From assembly GCA_964525365.1 (NCBI GenBank), contig CAZGGW010000019.1, positions 1 through 15,810 on the forward strand: 15,810 nucleotides of DNA, given 5' to 3'. The translations under genes and the position numbers were made by a program. Shown in pieces: positions 1-8,227 of the stretch (the stretch's first letter is position 1; each line of letters starts with the position of its first letter). Origin of the DNA: CAZGGW01 sp964525365 (GTDB taxonomy: Bacteria > Bacillota_I > Bacilli_A > RF39 > UBA660). Below the pieces are notes generated by a model, which was given only the letters and a program-made list of their open reading frames with translations, made no database searches and was not told the origin of the DNA.

Positions 1-1
1 G

Positions 2-565
2 GTAAGTGAAAGAATGTCTTATCAAAAAATTACAGATTTGTTTATTGCTACATCTACTGATTATAATCCTAAATCAGAAGAAGCATACGCGTTCTTTAAA
101 ATAGTTCAAAATAAACTTCATTATGCTATTTCTGGACATACCGCTGCAGAACTTATTTATTCTAGAGCAAATAGTACTAAAGATAATATGGGACTTACAT
201 CTTGGAAAAATAGTCCAGATGGTTTAATATATAAATATGATGTTAGCGTTGCTAAAAATTATTTAAATGAAGAAGAATCGAACAAATTAAATGATTTAAC
301 AAATATGTTTTTAGTTTTTGCTGAAGATGAAGCAAAAGAAAGATATGTTATGACAATGCAGGACTGGATTAATGCAACTGATGATTTGCTAAAATTTAGA
401 AGAAAAAACATTTTGAAAAATTCTGGTGATATTTCACACAAAGAGGCAATAGAAAAATCAGAAAGTGAATACGAAAAATATAGAATAATACAAGATGAAA
501 AATATATATCTTCAATGGATGAATTTTATAATAAATATTTAGAAGAAAATAAAGATAAGCAATAG
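2..565 (+). CDS. rhuM: RhuM family protein, C-terminal part (5' end outside the window)
   Basis: This is the C-terminal part of a RhuM (virulence RhuM) family protein, named after a Salmonella pathogenicity-island gene; its biochemical role is unknown. Recognisable family segments are YQKITDLF near the start, then FFKIVQNKLHYAISGHTAAE, a GLTSWKN block, DVSVAKNYL, MTMQDWI and SESEYEKYRIIQD. Full members are about 330 residues, so roughly the first 140 are missing here. The frame is open through base 2, reading V-S-E-R before the first ATG at base 14. Family members carry a similar S-E-R stretch before YQKIT, so that ATG is internal and not the start. The gene ends in TAG, 27 bases before rbgA, with a weak hairpin over the stop. 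RhuM genes are often found in accessory islands, but no integrase or phage gene is visible here. The family call is firm; the function is not known. Confidence 0.85.
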   Translation, partial: VSERMSYQKITDLFIATSTDYNPKSEEAYAFFKIVQNKLHYAISGHTAAELIYSRANSTKDNMGLTSWKNSPDGLIYKYDVSVAKNYLNEEESNKLNDLTNMFLVFAEDEAKERYVMTMQDWINATDDLLKFRRKNILKNSGDISHKEAIEKSESEYEKYRIIQDEKYISSMDEFYNKYLEENKDKQ

Positions 566-573
566 ATCTTTTT
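551..573 (+). terminator. Weak possible terminator hairpin after rhuM
   Basis: AAAGAT (551-556) can pair with ATCTTT (566-571) around a 9-base loop that includes the stop codon, and more T follows. The stem is only 6 bp with a single G-C pair, so termination would be inefficient and read-through into rbgA is likely. Confidence 0.25.
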
Positions 574-592
574 AAAGAAAGAGGTAATTAAA

Positions 593-1513
593 ATGGCAAA
601 GAATATGTATCAAAAAAAAGAACAAAGAAAAAATAAAAAAACGAATGATGATGGGAAAAGTTTTTCTAATGTCTCCATTAACTGGTATCCTGGTCATATG
701 GCTAAGACCAGAAAAGAAATAGATAACATATTACCGGGTATTGATGTGGTAGTGGAAGTGGTGGACGCTAGGATTCCATATTCTTCACATATCCCAGATT
801 TAAATACTATTAGTAAGAATAAAAATGTAATAATAGTATTTAATAAATATGATTTATGTGATAAAAATGAAACTAATAAATGGAAAGAATATTTTGTTTT
901 AAAGGGATATCATGTAATAACAAGTGACTCTAAAAACACTAATGATTATAAAAAGATTGTGAATGAAGTGGAACTTTTGCAAAATGGTGTTAATGAAAAA
1001 AGAAAATTAAAGGGCTTACTTCCTAAAAAAGCTAAAGTTTTAATTATTGGTGTACCAAATGTTGGTAAAAGTACTTTAATAAATAAACTGATTGGTCGTA
1101 AGATTTTGGATGTGGGAAACAAACCTGGAGTAACTAAAAGCACTAAAACAATTAGGATAAATGATAAAATTGATTTGGTTGATACTCCGGGTATATTGTG
1201 GCCCAAAATAGAACATATCGAAACTGCTTATAATTTAGGAAGTATGAGTATAATAAAGGAAGAAATATTACCTCTTAATGAACTAAGTTATTATATACTT
1301 AAAACTTTGTATAATTATTATCCTAATATTTTCAAAGAAATTTTTAAAGTAGATAATGTTAATATCGACGATATTATTTCTTTATATGAAATTGTTTCTA
1401 AAAGTTTATCTATTCCATATAGTGATGAAGTTGATTATGAAAAAGTTAGTGTTGCAATTTTAAACTTAATAAAAAGTGAAAAAATTAAAGATATAACTTT
1501 TGATAGAGTTTAA
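593..1513 (+). CDS. rbgA: Ribosome biogenesis GTPase RbgA (YlqF)
   Basis: RbgA is a cytoplasmic GTPase needed for late assembly of the 50S ribosomal subunit in Bacilli. It shows the circularly permuted order of GTPase motifs that defines the family: the conserved NWYPGHM segment (residues 30-36), then G4 NKYD (84-87), a G5-like TSDSKN, G1 GVPNVGKST (153-161) and G3 DTPG (197-200), followed by the helical C-terminal RNA-binding domain. At 306 residues it is slightly longer than the roughly 280 of B. subtilis, mainly through a Lys/Arg-rich N-terminal tail. The ATG is preceded by a GAGGT ribosome site 7 bases upstream. Its stop is one base before the preferred rnhB start; rbgA-rnhB is a conserved pair in Bacilli, so co-transcription is expected. 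Identification is firm. Confidence 0.96.
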   Translation: MAKNMYQKKEQRKNKKTNDDGKSFSNVSINWYPGHMAKTRKEIDNILPGIDVVVEVVDARIPYSSHIPDLNTISKNKNVIIVFNKYDLCDKNETNKWKEYFVLKGYHVITSDSKNTNDYKKIVNEVELLQNGVNEKRKLKGLLPKKAKVLIIGVPNVGKSTLINKLIGRKILDVGNKPGVTKSTKTIRINDKIDLVDTPGILWPKIEHIETAYNLGSMSIIKEEILPLNELSYYILKTLYNYYPNIFKEIFKVDNVNIDDIISLYEIVSKSLSIPYSDEVDYEKVSVAILNLIKSEKIKDITFDRV

Positions 1514-1514
1514 T

Positions 1515-2126
1515 ATGTTAGAATATGAATCTGAATTATATAAAAATGGAATTGAATTAATTGGCGGAATAGATGAAGTCGGCCGAGGTCCTTTAGTTGG
1601 GCCAGTAGTTGCGGCTTGCGTTATTTTACCGTCTGGCTACAAAAATATTGAAATCAAGGATTCTAAAAAGCTAAGCGAAAAGAAAAGAGAAAATTTATAT
1701 GATGAAATATATAAAACTGCTCTTGGAATTGGAATAGGGATTATAAGTCCTCAAAGGATAGATGAAATCAATATATATGAGGCTACTAAAGAAGCAATGA
1801 TAGAAGCAATTGAAAATTGTAACACAAGGCCAGAATATTTATTAATAGATGCAATGAAGTTAGATGCCAATATTCCTACTATGTCAATTATAAAGGGAGA
1901 TTCTTTGTCGCAGTCTATTGCTGCTGCTTCTATAATTGCAAAAGTAACAAGAGACAGATATATGAAAACTTTACACTTAGAATATCCAGAATATAATTTT
2001 ATAAAAAATAAAGGATATGGTACGAAAGAACATATAGAAGCCATAAAAAAATATGGAATTACTAAATATCATAGATTATCCTTTAGACCTGTTTTTGAAC
2101 ATAAATCATTGATAAATAATAAATAA
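1515..2126 (+). CDS. rnhB: Ribonuclease HII
   Basis: RNase HII cuts the RNA strand of RNA/DNA hybrids and removes single ribonucleotides misincorporated into DNA. The catalytic acids are visible: D20 and E21 in GIDEVGRGP, D112 in LLIDAMK, and D129 in KGDS. The family segment IAAASIIAKVTRD follows, and the C terminus has the usual GYGTKEH and RLSFRPV blocks. I take ATG 1515 as the start, giving 203 residues. An in-frame TTG at 1500, overlapping the end of rbgA, would add five residues but has no ribosome site; ATG 1515 has only a weak AGAG upstream, so translation is probably coupled to rbgA. Length is normal for the family. The last bases of the gene also carry the -35 box of the next gene's promoter. 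Confidence 0.95.
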   Translation: MLEYESELYKNGIELIGGIDEVGRGPLVGPVVAACVILPSGYKNIEIKDSKKLSEKKRENLYDEIYKTALGIGIGIISPQRIDEINIYEATKEAMIEAIENCNTRPEYLLIDAMKLDANIPTMSIIKGDSLSQSIAAASIIAKVTRDRYMKTLHLEYPEYNFIKNKGYGTKEHIEAIKKYGITKYHRLSFRPVFEHKSLINNK

Positions 2127-2137
2127 TATTATATAAT
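2109..2137 (+). promoter_or_regulatory. Sigma-A promoter of the glycine-rich protein/ezrA unit
   Basis: TTGATA (2109-2114, 5 of 6 consensus) and TATAAT (2132-2137, 6 of 6) are separated by 17 bases. The -35 box lies inside the end of rnhB. The predicted +1 near 2144 leaves a leader of under 20 bases, with the AAGGG ribosome site just downstream. Confidence 0.7.
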
Positions 2138-2161
2138 TATCTTAAAGTAAGGGAACAAAAT

Positions 2162-3544
2162 ATGAAAAAAAAGTTTTCAAAAATTAAGGATAATGTTAAT
2201 TTAAAAAACAATATGATAATAATATTGAGTTTGTTTTTTTTCATATTAGGAATATTTGCTTTTGCATATGGATATTTTACTGGTGGAAACACTGGCGGTA
2301 AAGATATAATTATTAAATCAAGGGGAATGAAAATCAAGTTTGAAGATACTTCTGTTATTGCACTTAATAATGCTGGACCTGGAGATAGTGCTTCTAAATC
2401 ATTCCAAGTCGATAATTCCAGTGACTACCCATATTACTATACGATAAATTGGGAAACGGTGTTCAATAATTTTACAGATACATCAGATTTATTATGTACA
2501 TTAGTTTCTGCAGAAGCGGGTATTAATTTTTCTGGGAATTGTCCTACAATAGCGGGTGAAATAGAAGCAGGAATTCAAATACTTAGTAAAACGACTCATA
2601 ATTATACGTTAACTGTTACATTTGTTAATAGATATGAAACTGATCAATCTTCTAATGCTGGAAAAAGTTTTAATGCTAAAATTGGAGTGGAAGTTACTGA
2701 TCCTGAAGATATAATAATTTCTGAAACATTTGCCTATACTGGATCAGTACAATTATATAAAATTTTAGTTACTGGAATATATAAATTAGAAGCATATGGT
2801 GCTCAAGGCGGAGGAGGATATACTTATTCCGGAGGAGGAAAAGGCGGATATACTAGTGGTGAACTTGAACTTCAAAGGGGAGATGATATATATATATATG
2901 TTGGAGGAGCAGGCAGTACGTCTACTTCTGGCAGTGCCACTAGAGAAGGAGCAGGGTTCAATTCAAATGCTAATAATATAACAGATGGCGCAACCGCGGG
3001 TAATCGTGCAGGAGGCGGAGGCGGTGCCACTGACATAAGAATAAATAACGCAGGACTTGCTTACAGAGTAATTGTAGCAGGTGGAGGCGGAGGCCAGTGC
3101 GGACATGCTAGCAGTGATACATATTGTGCTGGCGGAGTAGGTGGTACCACAACTGGTGGGTCTGGTATGTATCAAGCAACGAATGCCACCAATGTTAGCT
3201 ATGCAGGTCAAGGTGGAACACAAACTGCTGGAGGAGCAGCGGGTACATACACTTCATATGGTCCTGGACAGGCTGGGTCTTGGGGATCTGGAGGTTACGG
3301 AGGCGTTAGAGGAGCAAGTACCTATTATGGCGCCGGTGCCGGAGGCGGAGGCTTTTTCGGTGGAGGTGGAGGTGCTTATTGTTATGGCGGAGGCGGAGGC
3401 GGATCTAGCTTTGCTTATACAGAAAGCAACGCATTTATATCTTTGCTATCCGATTACTATATAGATTCTACAACTCTTGTTATGACCGCAGGTGTTCAAA
3501 CAGGAAATGGGAGTGCAACTCTTACATATATGGGAGTAGAATAA
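2162..3544 (+). CDS. Exported glycine-rich surface protein
   Basis: A 460-residue exported protein of unknown function. A basic N terminus (K2-K16) is followed by a hydrophobic segment at residues 18-39. This could be a cleaved signal peptide (AFA before Y36) or a permanent membrane anchor. Residues 48-185 look like a beta-sandwich, with a GPGDSASKSFQV segment and two cysteines that could form a disulfide. From about residue 190 (FAYTGS, then YKLEAYGAQGGGG) to the end is a glycine-rich domain of the ALK/LTK type. It has blocks such as RVIVAGGGGG and closes with GNGSATLTY, as is typical of these domains in Firmicutes surface proteins. No LPXTG sorting signal is present. The gene has its own promoter and lies directly before ezrA. 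Its GC content rises locally because of GGA/GGC/GGT runs. The domain call is good; the role, perhaps surface contact or adhesion, is a guess. Confidence 0.8.
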   Translation: MKKKFSKIKDNVNLKNNMIIILSLFFFILGIFAFAYGYFTGGNTGGKDIIIKSRGMKIKFEDTSVIALNNAGPGDSASKSFQVDNSSDYPYYYTINWETVFNNFTDTSDLLCTLVSAEAGINFSGNCPTIAGEIEAGIQILSKTTHNYTLTVTFVNRYETDQSSNAGKSFNAKIGVEVTDPEDIIISETFAYTGSVQLYKILVTGIYKLEAYGAQGGGGYTYSGGGKGGYTSGELELQRGDDIYIYVGGAGSTSTSGSATREGAGFNSNANNITDGATAGNRAGGGGGATDIRINNAGLAYRVIVAGGGGGQCGHASSDTYCAGGVGGTTTGGSGMYQATNATNVSYAGQGGTQTAGGAAGTYTSYGPGQAGSWGSGGYGGVRGASTYYGAGAGGGGFFGGGGGAYCYGGGGGGSSFAYTESNAFISLLSDYYIDSTTLVMTAGVQTGNGSATLTYMGVE

Positions 3545-3553
3545 AGGAGAAGA

Positions 3554-5272
3554 ATGACTAAAAGTGGTTTTATATTATTTGGAGCTTTAGTATTTATTAT
3601 CACGATTATATTAATAATTGTGGTTTTAGTCTTTATTTCTTCAAAGAGAAAGAAAAAATACTTAAATGAATTAAATAAACTTGAGTCTGAAAAAAACACA
3701 ATAGTATCAGGGTCGTTAATTAATGAATTTAATAAAGTTCACAGTTTAATAAATAACGATATTTTAAAAGAAAAATATATTTGTTGGAAAAAAGAACTTG
3801 AAAACATAGAAAAAAAAGATGTTGTTCACATTACAGATAAACTTATTGAACTTGAAAATTTACTTGAGTTAAAAAAATTTAAAGAATTGTCTTACAAAAT
3901 AGTAGAAGTGGAACTTGAAATTTTTTGCTTAAAAGGACAAACTTACAATTTACTTGAAAGTATACGTGGTATTACCATGAGTGAAGAGAGAAATAGAAAT
4001 GCTATAACAAAATTAAAAACCATTTATAGAAATGCATTAATAAAATATAATAAAAACAAAAATGATTACAAAGAAATAACCAATACTATTGAACTTGGAC
4101 TCGAAAACATAGAAAAATTATTTAGTACATTCGAAGTGTGTATAGAATCAAATGAATACGATGAAATAAGCAAAATAGTTAAAGCTTTAGATGATTTAAT
4201 AAAAAATATGGTAATTGTTATAGATGAAGCTCCAACAATAATCTTTATGGGGTATTCTGTAATACCAAAGCGTATTAATGAAATAAATGCTACATATAAA
4301 AGAATGATTAATGATGGCTATAACTTAGAATATTTAAGTATTGATTATAATATAAAAGAAACAACGAAAAAGTTAGAAAATATATTTGATAAATTAAATG
4401 TTTTAAATTTAACAGATTCAATATTTGAACTTAAAACGATGTTAGATTATTATGATAGTTTATTTTCGGATTTTGATAATGAAAAACGTAGTAAAAAAAT
4501 ATATGATAAACTAATAGAAAATATTAAAAATAAAATAGATGAACTTTTAAAAAAAATTAAAGAAATATATAATGAAGTTAGTAGTTTAAAAGTCACTTAT
4601 GATTTATCTGAAAGTGATTTAAAGAAAATTGAGATGTTGCATCAAGATCTTATTAAAATAAAAGATTCTTTTAAACTAGCAAGTGATAGAACTCAAATTA
4701 AAGTAATGCCGTATTCTAGAATTACTAATGATTTGGAAATTATTAGTGCCAAATTAAGTGTTCTTGAGGAAACGTTAGAAAACGCATATAAAAATTTGGG
4801 CAGTTTAAAAGAAGATGAAGTACGTGCTAGAGAACAATTAGTGGAAATAAAGGTGATTATCAAAGAATCAAGATACAAAATAAGAGAATATAAATTACCA
4901 GTAATTCCTAAGAGTTATTATGTACAACTCAATGAAGCAATTGAGGCAGTAAATGAAATTATGAAAGAATTAAATAAAAAGCCTATTTCAATTCAAACAT
5001 TAAATATAAGAGTTGATACTGCGAGGGATTTATCTTTAAAATTATACAATACCGCAAAAGAAATGTCTAAAACTGCAGCAATGTCTGAAATGGCAATTGT
5101 ATATGGGAACAGATACAGAAGTGAATATAAAGATATAGAATCAGGAATAATAAAAAGCGAGAAAGAGTTTATGAAAGGAAATTATAAAAACTCTTTAGAA
5201 ATAATATTAAATACTTTAAATATTGTAGAACCTGGAATACACAAGAAATTAATGGCGACTTATCAGGAATAA
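3554..5272 (+). CDS. ezrA: Septation ring formation regulator EzrA
   Basis: EzrA is a membrane-anchored, spectrin-like protein of Gram-positive bacteria that binds FtsZ, limits extra Z-rings and helps place cell-wall synthesis at the septum. The sequence fits: one N-terminal transmembrane helix at residues 6-29, a basic stop-transfer RKKKK, then about 530 residues of almost continuous helix and coiled coil facing the cytoplasm. Family-specific stretches are the SEERNR segment near 140, DGYNLEYLSID near 250, and the C-terminal patch YGNRYR (517-522), equivalent to the QNR patch needed for mid-cell localisation. The end, VEPGIHKKL, is also typical. Its 572 residues match the usual 560-575. The ribosome site AAGGAG overlaps the previous stop codon and the gap is 9 bases, so it is very probably co-transcribed with the glycine-rich protein. 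The TAA stop is followed directly by an in-frame TGA. Confidence 0.92.
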   Translation: MTKSGFILFGALVFIITIILIIVVLVFISSKRKKKYLNELNKLESEKNTIVSGSLINEFNKVHSLINNDILKEKYICWKKELENIEKKDVVHITDKLIELENLLELKKFKELSYKIVEVELEIFCLKGQTYNLLESIRGITMSEERNRNAITKLKTIYRNALIKYNKNKNDYKEITNTIELGLENIEKLFSTFEVCIESNEYDEISKIVKALDDLIKNMVIVIDEAPTIIFMGYSVIPKRINEINATYKRMINDGYNLEYLSIDYNIKETTKKLENIFDKLNVLNLTDSIFELKTMLDYYDSLFSDFDNEKRSKKIYDKLIENIKNKIDELLKKIKEIYNEVSSLKVTYDLSESDLKKIEMLHQDLIKIKDSFKLASDRTQIKVMPYSRITNDLEIISAKLSVLEETLENAYKNLGSLKEDEVRAREQLVEIKVIIKESRYKIREYKLPVIPKSYYVQLNEAIEAVNEIMKELNKKPISIQTLNIRVDTARDLSLKLYNTAKEMSKTAAMSEMAIVYGNRYRSEYKDIESGIIKSEKEFMKGNYKNSLEIILNTLNIVEPGIHKKLMATYQE

Positions 5273-5281
5273 TGATATAAT
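5273..5281 (+). promoter_or_regulatory. Extended -10 promoter of the ftsK operon
   Basis: TGA-TATAAT forms an extended -10 element (TGN plus a perfect hexamer at 5276-5281) just after the ezrA stop. The -35 at the right spacing, TGGCGA (5253-5258), is poor, as expected for extended -10 promoters. The predicted +1 near 5288 falls within the ribosome site of ftsK. Confidence 0.5.
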
Positions 5282-5298
5282 TAATTAGGATGGTAGAT

Positions 5299-7482
5299 AT
5301 GGCAAAGAAGAAAATAAAAAAAGAAACAGAAAAAAAAGAATTTCAATATGCTAGGGAACTCCAAGGCCTAATACTTATTTTAATAGGTATTATCGGGTTT
5401 GGTGATTTTGGTATAGTTGGTGATATTGTTAAAAAATTTGCAATATTTTTAATGGGAAATTGGTATGTGATTTTTTTAGGAATTTGTATTTTAGTTGGTG
5501 GATATTTAATAGTAAAAAGAAAATCACCAGAATATTTTACTGCAAGATTAATAGGGTTTTATACTATTTTAATAGCGGTGTTATTATTTTCTCACATGAA
5601 TTATTTGGAAAACACTGGATTAAAAGGGATTGAGATATTTAGAACAACAATTGATAATGTTATGGTAGCTTCTGAAAATATAGATGAGCTTAGAAATACT
5701 GGTGGAGGAATGTTAGGAGCATTTTTTAGTTGGATGTTTGTATCTTTATTTGATACAGAAGGAACTAATATTGCCGTGATAGTATTATCGGGATTTGGTC
5801 TTATTATGTTATTTGATATTACTTTATCAGATGTATTTAGATTTTTCCTTAAACCATTTAAAAAATTGAGAGAAAAAAATAAAGAGAAAAAGGAAAAACC
5901 TTTAATAACCATACCTAATGAAGAACCTGAAGAAGAAAATAAAGTAATTATTACCTCTATGGATGAGCTTGCACCTAAAATCAAATATGAAGAACCGGTC
6001 GTAAAAGAACAAATGAGTTTTGACTCTACATTACCTGATCCTGGGGAATACATGTTGCCCCCAATTGGTTTATTAGACGTACCTAAAAAGAACAAGATTA
6101 ATTCAACAGAATTTATTACTGCCAATACCAAAGTATTGGAAAGAGTATTTAATGATTTTGGTATTTCTGGAAAAGTAGTTCAAATTCACCCAGGACCTAC
6201 AGTAACTCAATATGAAGTAGAGTTATCTAGAGGAACAAAGGTAAATAAAATACTTAGTATTCAAAAAGAAATTGCACTTAATTTAGCAGCTAAAGACATA
6301 AGAATACAAGCTCCAATACCTGGTAAAAATACTGTTGGAATTGAAGTTCCCAATCCTATACATATAGATGTACAAATAAGAGAAATTTTAGGAGGAGTTC
6401 CTAAGAAACTTGAAAGTTCTAAGTTACTTGCTCCTTTAGGGAAAGATATTATGGGAAATATTCAGTATGTAGAAATCAATAAAACACCACATATGTTAAT
6501 TGCTGGTTCAACTGGAAGTGGTAAAAGCGTATGTATAAATAATATAATTGTTTCAATTTTAATGAGGACTAGACCCGAAGAAGTGAAATTAGTATTAGTG
6601 GATCCTAAAAAGGTAGAATTAAACGTATATGAAAACATTCCTCATTTATTTACTCCAGTAGTAACTGACCCTAAGAAAGCAAGTGCTACATTACAAAAAC
6701 TTGTTCATATCATGGACGATAGATATACTATGTTTAATGATACGATGACAAAAAATATAACTACTTATAATGAATATATAGAAAAATATAATTCTAAAAA
6801 TCCTGATACTAAAAAAGAACGTATGCCATACATTCTTATAATAATAGATGAACTTGCTGATTTAATGCTAGTTGCAGCTAAAGAAGTGGAGGAATCTATT
6901 ACTAGAATTACTCAACTTGCACGTGCAGCTGGTATACATATGATAGTCGCAACACAGCGTCCTTCTACAGATGTAATAACTGGTTTAATTAAATCAAATA
7001 TTCCATCTCGTATATCTTTTTCAGTAGCTTCTTCAATTGACTCTAGAACAATCCTTGATATGTCGGGAGCAGAAAAGCTTCTTGGAAAAGGAGATATGTT
7101 GTTTTTACCAATGGGCGAAAATTCTCCAATTAGAATACAAGGAAGTTTTGTGTCAGATGATGAAATAAAAAGAGTTGTGGATTTTGTTAAAAAATCTGGT
7201 AAGCCTAAGTTTGAAGAAAAACTTTCAAATGAGAATATTGCTAAAAGCGAGGAGCTTTCTCACGATGATGGAGAAGATTCACTTTATAACGAAGTGGTTG
7301 AGTTTGCCATTAAAACAGGTAAAATAAGTACATCATTAATACAAAGAAAATATAGAATAGGTTTTAATAGAGCGGCTAGAATAATAGATGAACTTGAAGA
7401 AAAAGGAATAATTGGGTCTCAAAATGGAAGTAAACCTAGAAACGTACTGGTAAAGCTAGAAGAAAAGGAGGATGATCACTAA
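5299..7482 (+). CDS. ftsK: DNA translocase FtsK/SpoIIIE
   Basis: This septal ATP-driven DNA pump clears chromosomal DNA from the closing division site. The N-terminal ~180 residues hold four or five membrane helices that anchor it at the septum. A charged linker of only about 90 residues leads into the alpha/beta motor domain, with Walker A GSTGSGKS (403-410) and Walker B LIIIDELADLM (D517, E518). The C-terminal ~65 residues form the winged-helix gamma domain that reads polar DNA motifs. I prefer ATG 5299 (727 residues). ATG 5290 lies about two bases from the predicted transcript start and directly abuts the AGG of the ribosome site, whereas AGGA at 5287-5290 is 8 bases before 5299. The stop overlaps the deoD start by one base (TAATG). 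Sitting just after ezrA, it makes this a division neighbourhood. Identification is firm. Confidence 0.96.
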   Translation: MAKKKIKKETEKKEFQYARELQGLILILIGIIGFGDFGIVGDIVKKFAIFLMGNWYVIFLGICILVGGYLIVKRKSPEYFTARLIGFYTILIAVLLFSHMNYLENTGLKGIEIFRTTIDNVMVASENIDELRNTGGGMLGAFFSWMFVSLFDTEGTNIAVIVLSGFGLIMLFDITLSDVFRFFLKPFKKLREKNKEKKEKPLITIPNEEPEEENKVIITSMDELAPKIKYEEPVVKEQMSFDSTLPDPGEYMLPPIGLLDVPKKNKINSTEFITANTKVLERVFNDFGISGKVVQIHPGPTVTQYEVELSRGTKVNKILSIQKEIALNLAAKDIRIQAPIPGKNTVGIEVPNPIHIDVQIREILGGVPKKLESSKLLAPLGKDIMGNIQYVEINKTPHMLIAGSTGSGKSVCINNIIVSILMRTRPEEVKLVLVDPKKVELNVYENIPHLFTPVVTDPKKASATLQKLVHIMDDRYTMFNDTMTKNITTYNEYIEKYNSKNPDTKKERMPYILIIIDELADLMLVAAKEVEESITRITQLARAAGIHMIVATQRPSTDVITGLIKSNIPSRISFSVASSIDSRTILDMSGAEKLLGKGDMLFLPMGENSPIRIQGSFVSDDEIKRVVDFVKKSGKPKFEEKLSNENIAKSEELSHDDGEDSLYNEVVEFAIKTGKISTSLIQRKYRIGFNRAARIIDELEEKGIIGSQNGSKPRNVLVKLEEKEDDH

Positions 7483-8216
7483 TGCCTACACCTCATATAG
7501 AATCTCAAAAAGATGATATTTCTCGTTTAGTATTAATGCCTGGTGATCCCAAAAGAGCTGAATATATTGCTAAAACTTTTTTACGTGATGCAAAACTAGT
7601 TAATTCCGTAAGAGGAGAAACTGCATATACAGGGAATTATAAAGGACATATGGTTACTGTTTTTCCTTCGGGAATGGGAATGGGTAGTATGGGTATATAT
7701 GCTCATGAACTTTTTGATGAATATGATGTAGATGTTATTATTAGAATTGGTTCGGCGGGTTCTTATTCAAAAGAATTGAAAATATTTGATATATTACTCG
7801 CAGAAAGCGCATTCAGCGAAACCAATTTTGATGAAGAATCAGTTAATCAAAACTATAATGTATTAACCTCTAGTCCAGAAATTAATAGTGTAATAATTGA
7901 AACAGCACAGAATTTAGGAATAAAATTAAATGTTGGGCGTGTACACACATCAGATGTATTTTATAAATCAAACAATAACTACTTGGATTATTTAAATAAT
8001 AATTCTTGTTTAGCAGTAGAAATGGAAACATTTGCACTATTTCTTATGGCTCGCGAATATCATAAGAAAGCTTCCGCCTTACTTACAATTTCTGATGAAA
8101 TATATTCAAAAGAAGCAATTAGTTCTCAGGATAGAGAAACAAAGTTTAATTTGATGTGTTCTCTTGCCTTAGAAAGTATAATTAAATTCAATAAAAATGA
8201 ACATACTAATAATTAG
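7482..8216 (+). CDS. deoD: Purine-nucleoside phosphorylase, DeoD type
   Basis: DeoD cleaves purine (deoxy)nucleosides with phosphate to free base and (deoxy)ribose-1-phosphate, in the cytoplasmic nucleoside salvage pathway. It is the hexameric high-molecular-mass type: MPTPHI with H5, GDPKRAEYIA (G21, R25), RIGSAGS with R88, VEMET (E180, M181, E182) that contacts the ribose, and SDE with D205, the proton donor to the base in this family. The family block RETKFN is near the C terminus. Its 244 residues are a few more than the usual 233-239. Its ATG overlaps the ftsK stop by one base, with a strong AAAGGAGG 10 bases upstream, so it is expressed with ftsK. The link between salvage and segregation looks like operon economy rather than a shared pathway. 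Confidence 0.95.
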   Translation: MPTPHIESQKDDISRLVLMPGDPKRAEYIAKTFLRDAKLVNSVRGETAYTGNYKGHMVTVFPSGMGMGSMGIYAHELFDEYDVDVIIRIGSAGSYSKELKIFDILLAESAFSETNFDEESVNQNYNVLTSSPEINSVIIETAQNLGIKLNVGRVHTSDVFYKSNNNYLDYLNNNSCLAVEMETFALFLMAREYHKKASALLTISDEIYSKEAISSQDRETKFNLMCSLALESIIKFNKNEHTNN

Positions 8217-8227
8217 GTGATTAATAA

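Noticed and set aside
14..16. ATG at base 14 as the start of the RhuM gene
   Set aside because: The frame is open to the window edge and the family's conserved sequence continues upstream of this ATG; the remaining length is about half of a normal RhuM protein.
527..532. TATAAT inside the end of rhuM as a promoter for rbgA
   Set aside because: No -35 lies at suitable spacing, and it is about 60 bases from the start codon, unlike the other promoters; it probably arises by chance from Tyr-Asn codons.
2800..3420. CRISPR-like or tandem repeat array
   Set aside because: The repeats are 3-6 base glycine codon runs within a coding frame, with no constant repeat length or unique spacers.
2963..3464. 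Open frames on both strands within the glycine-rich gene
   Set aside because: The Gly-rich codons suppress stop codons in other frames. The alternative proteins are low-complexity shadows, and the main frame carries a complete domain ending in the typical GNGSATLTY.
3500..3544. LPXTG sorting signal at the C terminus of the glycine-rich protein
   Set aside because: The protein ends right after the glycine-rich domain, with no LPXTG-like motif, hydrophobic segment or basic tail.
5601..6131. 176-residue open frame on the minus strand
   Set aside because: It lies wholly antisense to the ftsK membrane and linker region, has no ribosome site or recognisable domain, and reflects low stop frequency opposite A/T-biased codons.
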